Part shown: one piece after another, positions 7,749-16,352 of the stretch
Layout of the letters: each line of letters opens with the position of its first letter
How positions within the stretch are numbered: position 1 is the stretch's first letter
DNA from: a virus
DNA: 32,019 nucleotides
Reading direction: 5' to 3' (one strand)
IMG/VR virus record: IMGVR_UViG_3300032278_000066
Span: 1-32,019 of that record
The notes under the pieces: model-generated
What the model was told of the DNA's origin: nothing
What the model saw: only the letters and a program-made list of their open reading frames with translations
The model's database searches: none
Made by a program: the position numbers and the translations under genes

Positions 7749-8999
7749 ATGGCTCAATTAGATGTCACGAGCTTCGCCGCAGCGCTGAAGCTTCTCTATC
7801 CCCGTGGACTCGCGGAGATTCTTTATCCCAAGTGCCCGCTCCTCGGCTGGCTCCCCAAGAAGACTGACTTCTACGGTGAAGCTGCCGTCATCACCCCGAT
7901 GACCAGCGGCGTGCGCGGTAGCACTACGTTCACCAACGCGGTGAATAACCAGGGTGTTCCCACGCTTAATCGCTTCCTCGTCACTCGAGTGAAGGATTAT
8001 GCTTTGGCAAGCATCGACGCCGAAGCGTTGATGGCTTCTGCTAACGACAAGGGCGCGATTGCCAAGGGTCTTGACACCCAAATCCGCTCAGCGCTTTACG
8101 AGCTTGGTCGCTCAGCGGCTTATCAGCTTTACAGCGATGGCACGGGTCTGCGCGGCACCGTGAACACCTACGTCGGTGGTACGAACGTCTTCACTCTCAC
8201 AGCCGTGGAAAACATCGTACGCTTTGAGGTGGGGATGAACATCCAGGCGGCATTGACCGGTGCTGTCCCAGCAGTCGCGTCAACCGAGTGTGTCATTACC
8301 GCAATCAACCGCCGCACTGGCGAAATTACGGCTGCGGGCATTGGTAACGCTTTCCCGCTCGACAACGCCGCCAACTTCGGCGCTGGTTTTGTCGGCGGCG
8401 GCGCTGGCGTTGGTGGCGACATCTTCCGAGCTGGAGACGGCGGCAACTGCGCAGCAGGTGTTGCCGGATGGGTTCCGCCCAATGACCCCGGTGTCGGTGG
8501 CACCCCAGCCGCCCTCTTCGGTGTTACTCGCACAACGGACCCGACCCGGCTCGCCGGTATTCGGATCGCTGGCGGAGGTGGCGTGATGGAAGAGGTTGTA
8601 TTCGATGCTGTAGCGGAAGCTCACATCAATGGCGCCCAGCCTGACACTCTCTTCATGAACTCGCGCAAGTTTGCCGAGCTTCAGAAGAGTGCGTATGCCA
8701 AGACCTGGATGACGGTCAACACCGACATCCCCGGCATTGGTTACAAGGCACTGTCGTTCCCCACTGACTACGGTGACATTAAGGTGCTCAGTGATCCTAA
8801 CTGCCCGGTGAGCAAGGGCTACCTGCTTGCACGTGACAGCTGGGAGCTGAAGAGCCTCGGTGAATTCCCGCACTTCGCAACGGATGAGGGTCTGAAGTAC
8901 ATGCGCCTCGCCACGAGCGACGCCATCGAGTTCCGTATCCGCGGATTCTGGAACCTCATGTGCGACAAACCTGGACATAACGCTGTAATCACTTGGTAG
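7749..8999 (+). CDS. Major capsid protein
   Basis: Protein of 416 aa following the scaffold, with a good ribosome site (AGAGG, 7 bp before ATG 7749). The N-terminal arm (LYPRGLAEILYPKCPLLGWL), the strand-rich region around residues 40-110 and the C-terminal strands (about 310-416) fit an HK97-fold coat protein of the type in podovirus-like phages. A Gly-rich segment (about residues 205-255) is probably a surface loop or inserted subdomain. Codon use is clean and GC-rich, as expected for a highly expressed gene. HK97 fold is inferred from context, not from an alignment. Confidence 0.88.
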   Translation: MAQLDVTSFAAALKLLYPRGLAEILYPKCPLLGWLPKKTDFYGEAAVITPMTSGVRGSTTFTNAVNNQGVPTLNRFLVTRVKDYALASIDAEALMASANDKGAIAKGLDTQIRSALYELGRSAAYQLYSDGTGLRGTVNTYVGGTNVFTLTAVENIVRFEVGMNIQAALTGAVPAVASTECVITAINRRTGEITAAGIGNAFPLDNAANFGAGFVGGGAGVGGDIFRAGDGGNCAAGVAGWVPPNDPGVGGTPAALFGVTRTTDPTRLAGIRIAGGGGVMEEVVFDAVAEAHINGAQPDTLFMNSRKFAELQKSAYAKTWMTVNTDIPGIGYKALSFPTDYGDIKVLSDPNCPVSKGYLLARDSWELKSLGEFPHFATDEGLKYMRLATSDAIEFRIRGFWNLMCDKPGHNAVITW

Positions 9000-9009
9000 G
9001 AGGTGCATC

Positions 9010-9393
9010 ATGGCACGATACGGCTTATATGACCCAGCTACATACGAACGCAATGTAACACTGGCGACTGTCAATCTGTCGCTGGCGCAGACAGGACCAG
9101 TAGGATCCGTGTTGCAAGACACCGGTCAGATTGTCGAGAGTGTTGCCGGCGCCGGGGATGCGTGGACCGTTACATTAAAAAACACCTACAAGTCCATCGA
9201 TGTTCATATTGTATGTGGCACCAGCACTTCACCTGTTCCGGCAGCTCAGAATTTGATCATTGAACTTACTGGTGCGTCGGGCAGCACCATCACGTTCAAG
9301 CTGTTTGATTTGGACGTCGCTGGCGGAGGCGCTGGCGCCGGCTACGTTTACGGCGATGTTGCTGCGTACCTCTCACTCAGACTGGCATCTTAA
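9010..9393 (+). CDS. Putative head decoration or minor head protein
   Basis: Protein of 127 aa starting 10 bp after the capsid stop. The very strong ribosome site TAGGAGGTG includes that stop, so high expression is likely. The protein is beta-rich with Gly/Ala-rich turns (GGGAGAGYVYGD near residue 108) and no signal or membrane segment. Small beta-rich proteins right after the coat gene are often capsid decoration proteins. No family-specific motif was seen, so the role is inferred from position. Confidence 0.6.
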   Translation: MARYGLYDPATYERNVTLATVNLSLAQTGPVGSVLQDTGQIVESVAGAGDAWTVTLKNTYKSIDVHIVCGTSTSPVPAAQNLIIELTGASGSTITFKLFDLDVAGGGAGAGYVYGDVAAYLSLRLAS

Positions 9394-9395
9394 TC

Positions 9396-9854
9396 ATGAA
9401 CCTCGGAGCACTTCTAAAAGACAAGCTTGGCGAAGACAGGCATGAAGAGGAAGAGCACGAGGAGTCTGGCTCGAGCGCATTCGATACGTTGTTCGATGCG
9501 CTCAAGTCAGACGACCGTGAGGGTGCCAAAGCTGCGTTTGACCACGCGGTATACGAGCACATGATGGAGATGGACGATGAGGACGATGAGGAAGACGTAG
9601 AAGGCGACAAGGGCGGAATTCTCATCGCCATGGGGCCTAAAAAAGAGATGCATTCTGACAGAAAGAAGAAGAGTGCGTACGGCAGCCCAATCACTGAGCA
9701 AGAGCGCAAAGGTGGCAGCCCAATCACTGAGCAAGAGCGCAAAGAAGCAGAGCGCATGTACCAGAGACTCTCTCGCCGAGAGCGCGGAAGGTACACTGGT
9801 TCAGCGATAACCCCTTCGGAGCGGAAGCTTGGAGGAATGAAATTCAGAAAGTAG
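9396..9854 (+). CDS. Hypothetical protein with repeated GSxITxxERK motif
   Basis: Protein of 152 aa not recognised. The first 75 residues are strongly acidic, with an Asp/Glu run near residues 55-68; the rest is basic. GSPITEQERK occurs twice in tandem (residues 96-105 and 107-116) and a divergent copy, GSAITPSERK, lies near 137-146. The first two copies are identical in DNA (33-bp period), implying recent duplication. No clear ribosome site precedes ATG 9396, two bases after the upstream stop. It lies in the head-completion region; function unknown. Confidence 0.65.
   Translation: MNLGALLKDKLGEDRHEEEEHEESGSSAFDTLFDALKSDDREGAKAAFDHAVYEHMMEMDDEDDEEDVEGDKGGILIAMGPKKEMHSDRKKKSAYGSPITEQERKGGSPITEQERKEAERMYQRLSRRERGRYTGSAITPSERKLGGMKFRK
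9681..9743 (+). repeat. 33-bp period direct repeat inside the 9396 gene
   Basis: Two identical 30-bp copies lie at 9681-9710 and 9714-9743, separated by GGT. They encode GSPITEQERK. A third, diverged protein-level copy follows at about 9800-9830. Confidence 0.9.
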
Positions 9855-9861
9855 GTAAGCC

Positions 9862-10563
9862 ATGGCCGCACCGCAGACACTTGACGATATGCGGACAAGG
9901 GTCCGCGAGTTGGCCAATATGGAAACTCAGGCGGCGTCCGGGTTCGTCACCGACGACGAGCTTAGGCGTCGTTTGAATGAAGCCCTCAAGGGTGTGTATG
10001 ACTTGCTCATAGAGGCGCGGGGCCAAGAGTATTACATCGTCAGCACGGCTATCCCGCTTGCCTCAGGGACGGCTTCATACGCGCTACCTGCCGACTTCTA
10101 CCAAGGCGCTGGCATAGTCGTCTCCGATGGCAGCAACTATCATCAGATGGCTACGTGGGAAATGCAGGAGCTTGCAACACTGTACACCATCACTGCCCAG
10201 ACAAGCGGCTCAATCTATAATCTTCGTTATCGATACCAAGGCAGCAACGTGGTCTTCTACCCGATCCCCGGCGCCGCGTGGACGGTTGGTCTTCACTACA
10301 TTCCAGCGATGACTGAGTTGGTCTTGGGCGCCGACACCTTTGACGGGGTGAACGGATGGGAGCAGTGGGCTGTCTTGACGGCGGCGATTGACATCCTCAA
10401 CAAAGAGGAAAGCGACACCTCGGCTCTGATGGTAGAGCGCTCCATGGTAGAGGCGCGCATCCGCAAGCTAGCGGGAAGCAAGGACGCTGGCAGAGCGTCG
10501 CGCATCACGGACGTAAGGGGCGATTGGGCTCCCTGGCTCGGGCTTAGCAATTGGAATGCGTAA
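9862..10563 (+). CDS. Head-tail adaptor (connector) protein
   Basis: Protein of 233 aa. It opens with a helical segment of the adaptor type (DDMRTRVRELANM, then DDELRRRLNEALKGVYDLL, about residues 8-50). A beta section follows with the landmark YALPADFYQG (73-82) and then VVFYPIP near 130. This order is typical of podovirus adaptors (T7 gp11 / P22 gp4-like), which join the portal ring to the tail nozzle. The next long gene is the nozzle, which supports the call. Weak ribosome site (AGGTAAG). Confidence 0.78.
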   Translation: MAAPQTLDDMRTRVRELANMETQAASGFVTDDELRRRLNEALKGVYDLLIEARGQEYYIVSTAIPLASGTASYALPADFYQGAGIVVSDGSNYHQMATWEMQELATLYTITAQTSGSIYNLRYRYQGSNVVFYPIPGAAWTVGLHYIPAMTELVLGADTFDGVNGWEQWAVLTAAIDILNKEESDTSALMVERSMVEARIRKLAGSKDAGRASRITDVRGDWAPWLGLSNWNA

Positions 10564-10872
10564 ATGGCTGCCGTCAAGAAAGCCGCCCCTCTTCCTCATC
10601 AGGAGGATTACGCATCTCAGCGTGTAGCTGACACCGTAAAAGAAAATGCCCGGCCTGGTGATGCGGGGGTCTTCGATGGCGCGAAGCTGCACTCTGTAGT
10701 GATAACCGGCGCGGTGTCCAAAGACTTGATCCATAAGCTTGGGAAGAAGCCAACTGGGTTCTTCGTTGCTGACACCGATCAGTTTGTATTGGTGCGGCGC
10801 GTCTCTTCGGACGCCACGATTATCAGGCTTGACTATTCGGGCCCATGCAATGCAAAGGTGGTGGTTTTCTAA
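10564..10872 (+). CDS. Small hypothetical virion-block protein
   Basis: Protein of 102 aa. The ATG immediately follows the adaptor stop (TAAATG), suggesting re-initiation. The first 40 residues look unstructured and charged; the rest is predicted beta, ending in a hydrophobic strand (AKVVVF). The stop shares one base with the nozzle start. I do not recognise it. Its place between adaptor and nozzle suggests a small tail-completion component. Confidence 0.65.
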   Translation: MAAVKKAAPLPHQEDYASQRVADTVKENARPGDAGVFDGAKLHSVVITGAVSKDLIHKLGKKPTGFFVADTDQFVLVRRVSSDATIIRLDYSGPCNAKVVVF

Positions 10873-13800
10873 TGCCTCTTCAGAAGGGCAAAATTGACAT
10901 TCTCTTCCGCTCCGGAATGGCGGGTGACACGGATGAGAGGGTGGTCCCAGTGGGAGCATTCCTCGACATTAAGAATGCCTATGTAGACAAGAAGGGGGCC
11001 CTCTCTAAGCGCAACGGCTTTCAGCTTGTCAGCGTCCTGAAGTTTGATGCCGCGCGGATAGATAGTGCTCGAGGCCTTTTCTCCGTTGGCGATGAGCTTT
11101 GTATCCCCGGCGACCGGCGTCTGTACGCTCGAGACGACGTCAGCGGCAAGTGGAATGACCGTGGAACTATCTCGCCAATGATGGGATCAACTGAGAGGTA
11201 TTTTTCGGAGTCTTCTAAAATATCTGCCGCGCACACTGACTGTTCTGCTGCCGATGGCTACCGCGCATACGTGACATCTTATTTAACGTCAGACATAACC
11301 GGCATCGCTGGAGCCACTGCAAAGGTCGATGTACGAATTGACTCAGATGACGGCAATGTCGTGGTAGAGAGGACGAATATCAGGGCTGTGGCCGGGTATC
11401 CGTGGGATGCTACCGGAAGCGGCTACTCCTGCAAGGCGTCTTTTTGCGATAGCGGCCTTTTGGTGGCTCTATTCGATAGCGCGACCGGGTATGACGTCTA
11501 CAAGTTTGACACCTCCAACCTTCCGTCATCATCATCTTTCACGGCCGTCCCCACTGCGTCTATAGGCTTCCAGCCTGCTAGCTACCGCGTGCGGCCAGAT
11601 ATATGCGGTCACAAGGGTGCGTCAGTAAACGGGCAGTGGTCTATAAGGTATATAGCAGCTGGAACTTTTGACTTTGTTGTCGAGCGGTATGACGCGGCGT
11701 TTCCGGCTCCCGCTCTACAGTCCACGGCGACTTACCAGGGCGCGGGGCTTGGTCGCACGTATGTTGACGGGTCAATCTCTGACGATCCGATCAATGACAG
11801 GACGCTTGTCATCCTAGTGTGGTTCGAGGGCCTTGAGCCGGGCCCGATCTATGTAGATCTGAGTTCTATCGATAATGTGACAGGCGCCGTGCTATGGCAG
11901 ACCACCATCGACACCCTTACGCCTGGAGAGGAGGTCGTATGGGAAGCCGCCGATCTAGTGTCGCCCGACGCCCTTGGCGTCTCTCGAGGGGCGCACGAGA
12001 ATGGGGACGAGATTGTTGCTGGCGTTTTTAGCATTTGCAAAAGCGGCTCATCGGTAGACTTGACGGATGGCATGGGCGATACAGCATGGTCATCGACCCA
12101 ACATTTGTGGGACGGCGCCGAGCCAAGCGCCCCGCTGGTAATTGGGTATCCCGCATACTTTGGACACCCTAATTACGCGGTGCGCTCTGTTGGAGGAAAC
12201 CATCTCAACCCAGTCGCACCATGGACAAACTCTAGGTTCACAAACCTAAAGTGGATGTCGGTTCGCTATGCAGCGGTCGATGCTACCACGGGGGGGATTG
12301 TCAACTACGTCGCCACAAGAGAAGTGAAAAATGCAGCGCTTGTCTCGAAGCCTTTCTATAATGGCAGAAACATATACGCCTGGGCAAAGACAAATCTAAA
12401 CATCGGGTTTGGTTACGAGACGTCTTTTTGCCTGGACATGCGACTTGATGCTGCTGACCCACCCTTCGGGGGCGCCGCTTTGCAGCCTCCATATGTTGTA
12501 GCCGTCAAGGACGTCGGGACAGCTGTAACCACGGCCCAAGGGTCCGGGAATGATTCTCCTTCGCCTGGTCGACATTCTAAAGGTGCGGCGCAGTCTGTGG
12601 ACAGGGATTCGCTCAACAGGGCAGTGGTCGCCCATCGGGTGTCCACCAGCGCTCTGACATATAGGCACGGAGAGCTGCTTGGCGTTACCCCCCTTGGCAA
12701 CGTTAACCCCGCATGTATCGCAACGTCCCTAACCTTTGGTCCTCCGGTATCAGTCGCCACTCTTGAGGATGGGGCGACTGTATTAGGTGGCGCCGCGGTT
12801 AGTTGGTACGACACTGCGCGCTGTACGGAGCTGGGATTTGTCGCGCCTCCAGTGTTTGATCATTTCTGGTCCAATTGCGCATCTTCCTCAAACACATTTA
12901 CGGGAGCCTTCCCTATCCGCGACTGGTCATTTGTTCGCTCAGTTCTTCCCGTTGATACGCTAACCAACACACCTACGCCTACGCTGACATTCACCTATCA
13001 GGCTATGTGGAAATCGCCTGACGCAAAAGGCTACCTTCACCGCTCGCTAATCTCTCCTCCTTACGAGGCGCCTGAAGTTGATCCGTCCGTATCCCCGTGG
13101 CCACCAACTGCGCCAGATTACTTTGTGGGACCCGCCGCACCCAACCAAGCGCTTGACATAAACGTAACATTCTTGAAAACGCTACCGGCCACGAACAGAT
13201 TCGCAGAATTCTTTTCGACGGTAAGCCACGCGGGAAGTGCGAGGGTATTCAGAGACTTTAAAAACAACGGCCTCTTTCAAGAAGTTAATTCTGAAGAAGA
13301 GCAGGTCTTCAATTCAGCTGACAGGTGGTATCGATCATTTATCGATCATGGGCAAGACTTGACGGTTGCTGACACGAGCTTACCAGTCAACACCGACAAA
13401 TTAACTGATGCCGGCGGCGAGATTCTCTATACAATTAGCGGAGAGATTGAGGCAGTTATACCCGAGGGAGCCAGACTTGCGGCATACGCCAATGACCGTA
13501 TTTGGCTAGCGGGATTCTATCGAGCCGAGCGCCTGGCGTACTCGAAGAAGATTACCCCAGAGGGCGCGAATATGCAGAAGATTGCCCCGGAGTTCAATGA
13601 GGGCTTTGTCCTCATTGCTCCAGCGGGGGCAGCCATTACGGCTCTATCTGCGATGGATGACAAGGTTGTCGCGTTCACTAAAGATAGAGTCTATGTAGTC
13701 GCTGGGGACGGCCCAGATGCCACGGGGCAGAACAATACATTTTCCGCGCTGACGCTTGTCTCCTCTGATTCTGGGTGCATCGAATCACGTAGCACGGTGT

Positions 13801-14561
13801 CATTCCCTGGCGGCGTAATGTTTCAAGGAGACAGCGGAATACAGCTTTTGACGAGAGGCCTATCCATCCAGTTTGTGGGTCAGCCTATTCGAGACATCAC
13901 CAAGCAGTATCCGGTCATCACGTCGGCGGTGAATGTGCCTGAAAAAACTCAAGTGCGCTTTACTGCAACGACGACAGACGGCACAAGCGGCGTGGTCATC
14001 GTATACGACCACAGGGTGGATCAATGGATGTATTGGTCGGTCGAGTCTGTTGCCGTGGCAGGCATCCCGTTCGTGGGCGCCGCGATGCACAAGGGGGAAT
14101 ATTACGCTGTCCAGTCAGACGGCACCCTTTGGAAGGAAGACACCGCCACGTGGAAAGACGAAGTCGACAATATCTACTACCAGATGAATGTGAAGACCGC
14201 GTGGCTGCAAGCCGCTCAGCAGAGCGGTTGGCAGAGGGTCTACCGAGCAACTGCGCTCTGCGAGAACAAGGCTCTGATGAATTTGCAGATGAACGTACTC
14301 AACGATTTCGATTCTGCGACGTCGCAAATCGCGTCTTGGGATGACACGGTCATCGCTACGTTTCCAGAGCTGCCGCGAATGCAGCCGATGATTCATATTA
14401 AAAGGCAGCAGTGCCAAGCTATTCAATTGGAGATTTCAGATCGTACACCTACGGCCGGCGCGGGCGCGACCACTGGGGAGGGCTTTACCATTGCGGGCTT
14501 CAGCCTCGAGGTGGGGATCAAGCGTGGTATGGTAAAGGTTAGCAAGCAGCAGCGGAGTTGA
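10872..14561 (+). CDS. Tail nozzle (tail tubular B-like) protein, unusually long
   Basis: Protein of 1229 aa. The N-terminus carries the nozzle signature: a short leader, then FLDIKNAYVDKKGALSKRNGF (about residues 32-52). The C-terminal third (about 850-1160) resembles nozzle propeller strands, including RIWLAGFYR, RVYVVAGDG and DHRVDQWMYW. These proteins form the hexameric tube tip of short tails. T7 gp12 is about 790 aa and P22 gp10 about 470 aa, so this one is much longer; the extra length is in the middle (about 100-800), beta-rich and perhaps an added surface domain. I chose ATG 10872 over the frame start at 10845 because the nine extra residues overlap the previous gene. Confidence 0.78.
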   Translation: MPLQKGKIDILFRSGMAGDTDERVVPVGAFLDIKNAYVDKKGALSKRNGFQLVSVLKFDAARIDSARGLFSVGDELCIPGDRRLYARDDVSGKWNDRGTISPMMGSTERYFSESSKISAAHTDCSAADGYRAYVTSYLTSDITGIAGATAKVDVRIDSDDGNVVVERTNIRAVAGYPWDATGSGYSCKASFCDSGLLVALFDSATGYDVYKFDTSNLPSSSSFTAVPTASIGFQPASYRVRPDICGHKGASVNGQWSIRYIAAGTFDFVVERYDAAFPAPALQSTATYQGAGLGRTYVDGSISDDPINDRTLVILVWFEGLEPGPIYVDLSSIDNVTGAVLWQTTIDTLTPGEEVVWEAADLVSPDALGVSRGAHENGDEIVAGVFSICKSGSSVDLTDGMGDTAWSSTQHLWDGAEPSAPLVIGYPAYFGHPNYAVRSVGGNHLNPVAPWTNSRFTNLKWMSVRYAAVDATTGGIVNYVATREVKNAALVSKPFYNGRNIYAWAKTNLNIGFGYETSFCLDMRLDAADPPFGGAALQPPYVVAVKDVGTAVTTAQGSGNDSPSPGRHSKGAAQSVDRDSLNRAVVAHRVSTSALTYRHGELLGVTPLGNVNPACIATSLTFGPPVSVATLEDGATVLGGAAVSWYDTARCTELGFVAPPVFDHFWSNCASSSNTFTGAFPIRDWSFVRSVLPVDTLTNTPTPTLTFTYQAMWKSPDAKGYLHRSLISPPYEAPEVDPSVSPWPPTAPDYFVGPAAPNQALDINVTFLKTLPATNRFAEFFSTVSHAGSARVFRDFKNNGLFQEVNSEEEQVFNSADRWYRSFIDHGQDLTVADTSLPVNTDKLTDAGGEILYTISGEIEAVIPEGARLAAYANDRIWLAGFYRAERLAYSKKITPEGANMQKIAPEFNEGFVLIAPAGAAITALSAMDDKVVAFTKDRVYVVAGDGPDATGQNNTFSALTLVSSDSGCIESRSTVSFPGGVMFQGDSGIQLLTRGLSIQFVGQPIRDITKQYPVITSAVNVPEKTQVRFTATTTDGTSGVVIVYDHRVDQWMYWSVESVAVAGIPFVGAAMHKGEYYAVQSDGTLWKEDTATWKDEVDNIYYQMNVKTAWLQAAQQSGWQRVYRATALCENKALMNLQMNVLNDFDSATSQIASWDDTVIATFPELPRMQPMIHIKRQQCQAIQLEISDRTPTAGAGATTGEGFTIAGFSLEVGIKRGMVKVSKQQRS

Positions 14562-14564
14562 GTT

Positions 14565-16352
14565 ATGCCAACAAAAGGAAATCCATACCAGCAGGGATCA
14601 TTTTGGTCAGAGAGAACTCACCCCATTGTGGCGGGTGGGCATAGGCTTCTTAGGCCTACTGGAGGCGGGGTATTCGAGCCAGCTAACGAGATGGCCGATG
14701 AGGCCCGCGGAACTGTCCAAGAGGCCGAGCGGGGCACGGGCATGGCTCAGCAGCAGCTCAAGCAGGGGCTCGGCTCGGCGGCAATGCAGCAAGCGGCTTT
14801 GGCAAGAGGAGGAGGCCCCATGGCGCAGCGCGCGGCGATGATGGCCGGGGCGCAGCAAGCTAGCCAAGGGGTTGGCCAAGGAGCCATGCTTCAGCAGCAA
14901 GAATTGGCGGCGGCGAGAGCCGGTTTGCAGGGAGCGCTTCAGCATCAGGCCGGCGTGGGAATGGGCATGGAGCAGCTACGCAGCCAGGTTGAGCAGGCAC
15001 AGATGATGGGCAACATACAGCAGCAGAGGGTGAACCTAGAAGAGACGGCGGCAGATAGAGAGTTTGGCATGGGTCTCGTGTCAAGCGGGATAGCGGTGGC
15101 TGGGGGCTTGGCTATGATGAGCGATCCCCAGCTGAAAGGCGCATACTCGCCGCCCGGCGCCAAGCTCGGCGTGGGCGGCGGGAGCCCTGTCTCGAATCCT
15201 GTTACTAACATGGAAGCCGACGCGGCTCTAGGCTACGCGCCTGATCCTATCGAGTACGAAGCCGACGCGGCTCTAGGCTACGCGCCTGATCCTATCGAGT
15301 ACGAAGCCGACGCGGCTCTAGGCTACGCGCCTGATCCTATCGAGTACGAAGAGCCCCCTGATTACGGGCGCAAGAGTTACGGGTCGCGCCTATTTGAGAG
15401 CGACTTGCCCATTGACGAGGGAACTCGAGCTTCCCATGCGCGCCAGCTAAAGCAGCGACGCAACGAACCTATCAGTGGCTTTCATCCGGGCGAGCCAAGG
15501 GCGATAGAGCAGGGGTACGAGGACCGCTACGATGCGTGGATGGATTACGAGTCGCCTAGCGAAGCGGCGGCAGCGGCGCGAACTGCGCGACCGCAGCCCG
15601 AGGGGCCGTGGCGCTTTTTTGGCGGCAAGGTACCTCAAAGAGGGCGCCCGGTGCCGGAGGGGTCTATGCGCGGCGATTGGTCATTTAGACCAGACGAGGC
15701 AGAGATGCAGCGGTATATTGACTCTCTCAATAGCAAGTGGGCGGCGCAGGGCGTGATCCCCAAGTCTGAAAGCTCCAAACGTGGCGATCTGCAACGCGGG
15801 CCAAGAGGAGCCTCTGTCCGCAAAGGGATTGAGCGACAGCCAAGGGAGGAGCGACAGCCAAGGGAGGAGCCTCCGAGATTGACGCCAAGTGGCGCTTCCG
15901 TGAGTGAGGCCAAGCGTGGCGCAGCTAAAATGCTGGAAAGCACGGGCAGGGCTCTTCAGCAGGGCGCAGCGGCAGGACCGAAAGGCAGCGACAGCGGCGA
16001 GAATCCATACGATGTGAGCGAGGGGATCACCAAGGGATTCGCTCAGATGGCGACGAGCGATCCTAAGCTGAAGCGTGGCTTGAAAACCGACCGCACATTG
16101 GAAGACCTAGACGCTTACCACTATGAGTACAAGCCAGAATACCAGCGCAAACTAGGTCTGCCAGGAGGGCACAGAGTCGGCGTGATGGCAGACGAGCTTG
16201 AGGACACTCCACTTGGCGAGGCGGCCGTCAGAGACACCGAAGAGGGCAAGGTCATCGACAGAGACAACTATCTCTTCGGTGTAGTTACCCCTGGTCTCCA
16301 ACGACTTCATGAGCGCCTCGAGGCGCTTGAGAAGAAGAAGGGGAAGAAGTAA
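14565..16352 (+). CDS. Internal virion protein with C-terminal peptidase S74 (auto-processing chaperone) domain
   Basis: Protein of 595 aa. Residues about 40-165 are Gln/Ala-rich helix, followed by a hydrophobic Gly-rich segment (167-185), the style of an ejection protein. The end (498-595) is an S74 intramolecular chaperone: the Ser-Lys dyad pattern SDPKLK (S498, K503), YHYEYK, HRVGVMADELED and a closing coiled coil. In known S74 proteins this domain trimerises the protein and then cuts itself off just before the Ser. A second SDPQLK occurs at 186-191, and three 15-residue repeats follow at 217-261. GGAG lies 7 bp before the ATG. The S74 call is firm; the internal location is inferred. Confidence 0.8.
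   Translation: MPTKGNPYQQGSFWSERTHPIVAGGHRLLRPTGGGVFEPANEMADEARGTVQEAERGTGMAQQQLKQGLGSAAMQQAALARGGGPMAQRAAMMAGAQQASQGVGQGAMLQQQELAAARAGLQGALQHQAGVGMGMEQLRSQVEQAQMMGNIQQQRVNLEETAADREFGMGLVSSGIAVAGGLAMMSDPQLKGAYSPPGAKLGVGGGSPVSNPVTNMEADAALGYAPDPIEYEADAALGYAPDPIEYEADAALGYAPDPIEYEEPPDYGRKSYGSRLFESDLPIDEGTRASHARQLKQRRNEPISGFHPGEPRAIEQGYEDRYDAWMDYESPSEAAAAARTARPQPEGPWRFFGGKVPQRGRPVPEGSMRGDWSFRPDEAEMQRYIDSLNSKWAAQGVIPKSESSKRGDLQRGPRGASVRKGIERQPREERQPREEPPRLTPSGASVSEAKRGAAKMLESTGRALQQGAAAGPKGSDSGENPYDVSEGITKGFAQMATSDPKLKRGLKTDRTLEDLDAYHYEYKPEYQRKLGLPGGHRVGVMADELEDTPLGEAAVRDTEEGKVIDRDNYLFGVVTPGLQRLHERLEALEKKKGKK
15213..15347 (+). repeat. Three perfect 45-bp tandem repeats
   Basis: Units lie at 15213-15257, 15258-15302 and 15303-15347, identical at every base and in frame. 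Each encodes EADAALGYAPDPIEY. No third-position change between copies means recent expansion or continuing homogenisation. Confidence 0.95.
15831..15866 (+). repeat. 18-bp tandem duplication
   Basis: GAGCGACAGCCAAGGGAG occurs at 15831-15848 and 15849-15866, encoding ERQPRE twice in a basic linker of the S74 protein. Confidence 0.9.

Noticed and set aside
8280-9122. 280-aa ORF on the - strand
   Set aside because: Antisense to the capsid gene and the next gene; no ribosome site or recognisable domain.
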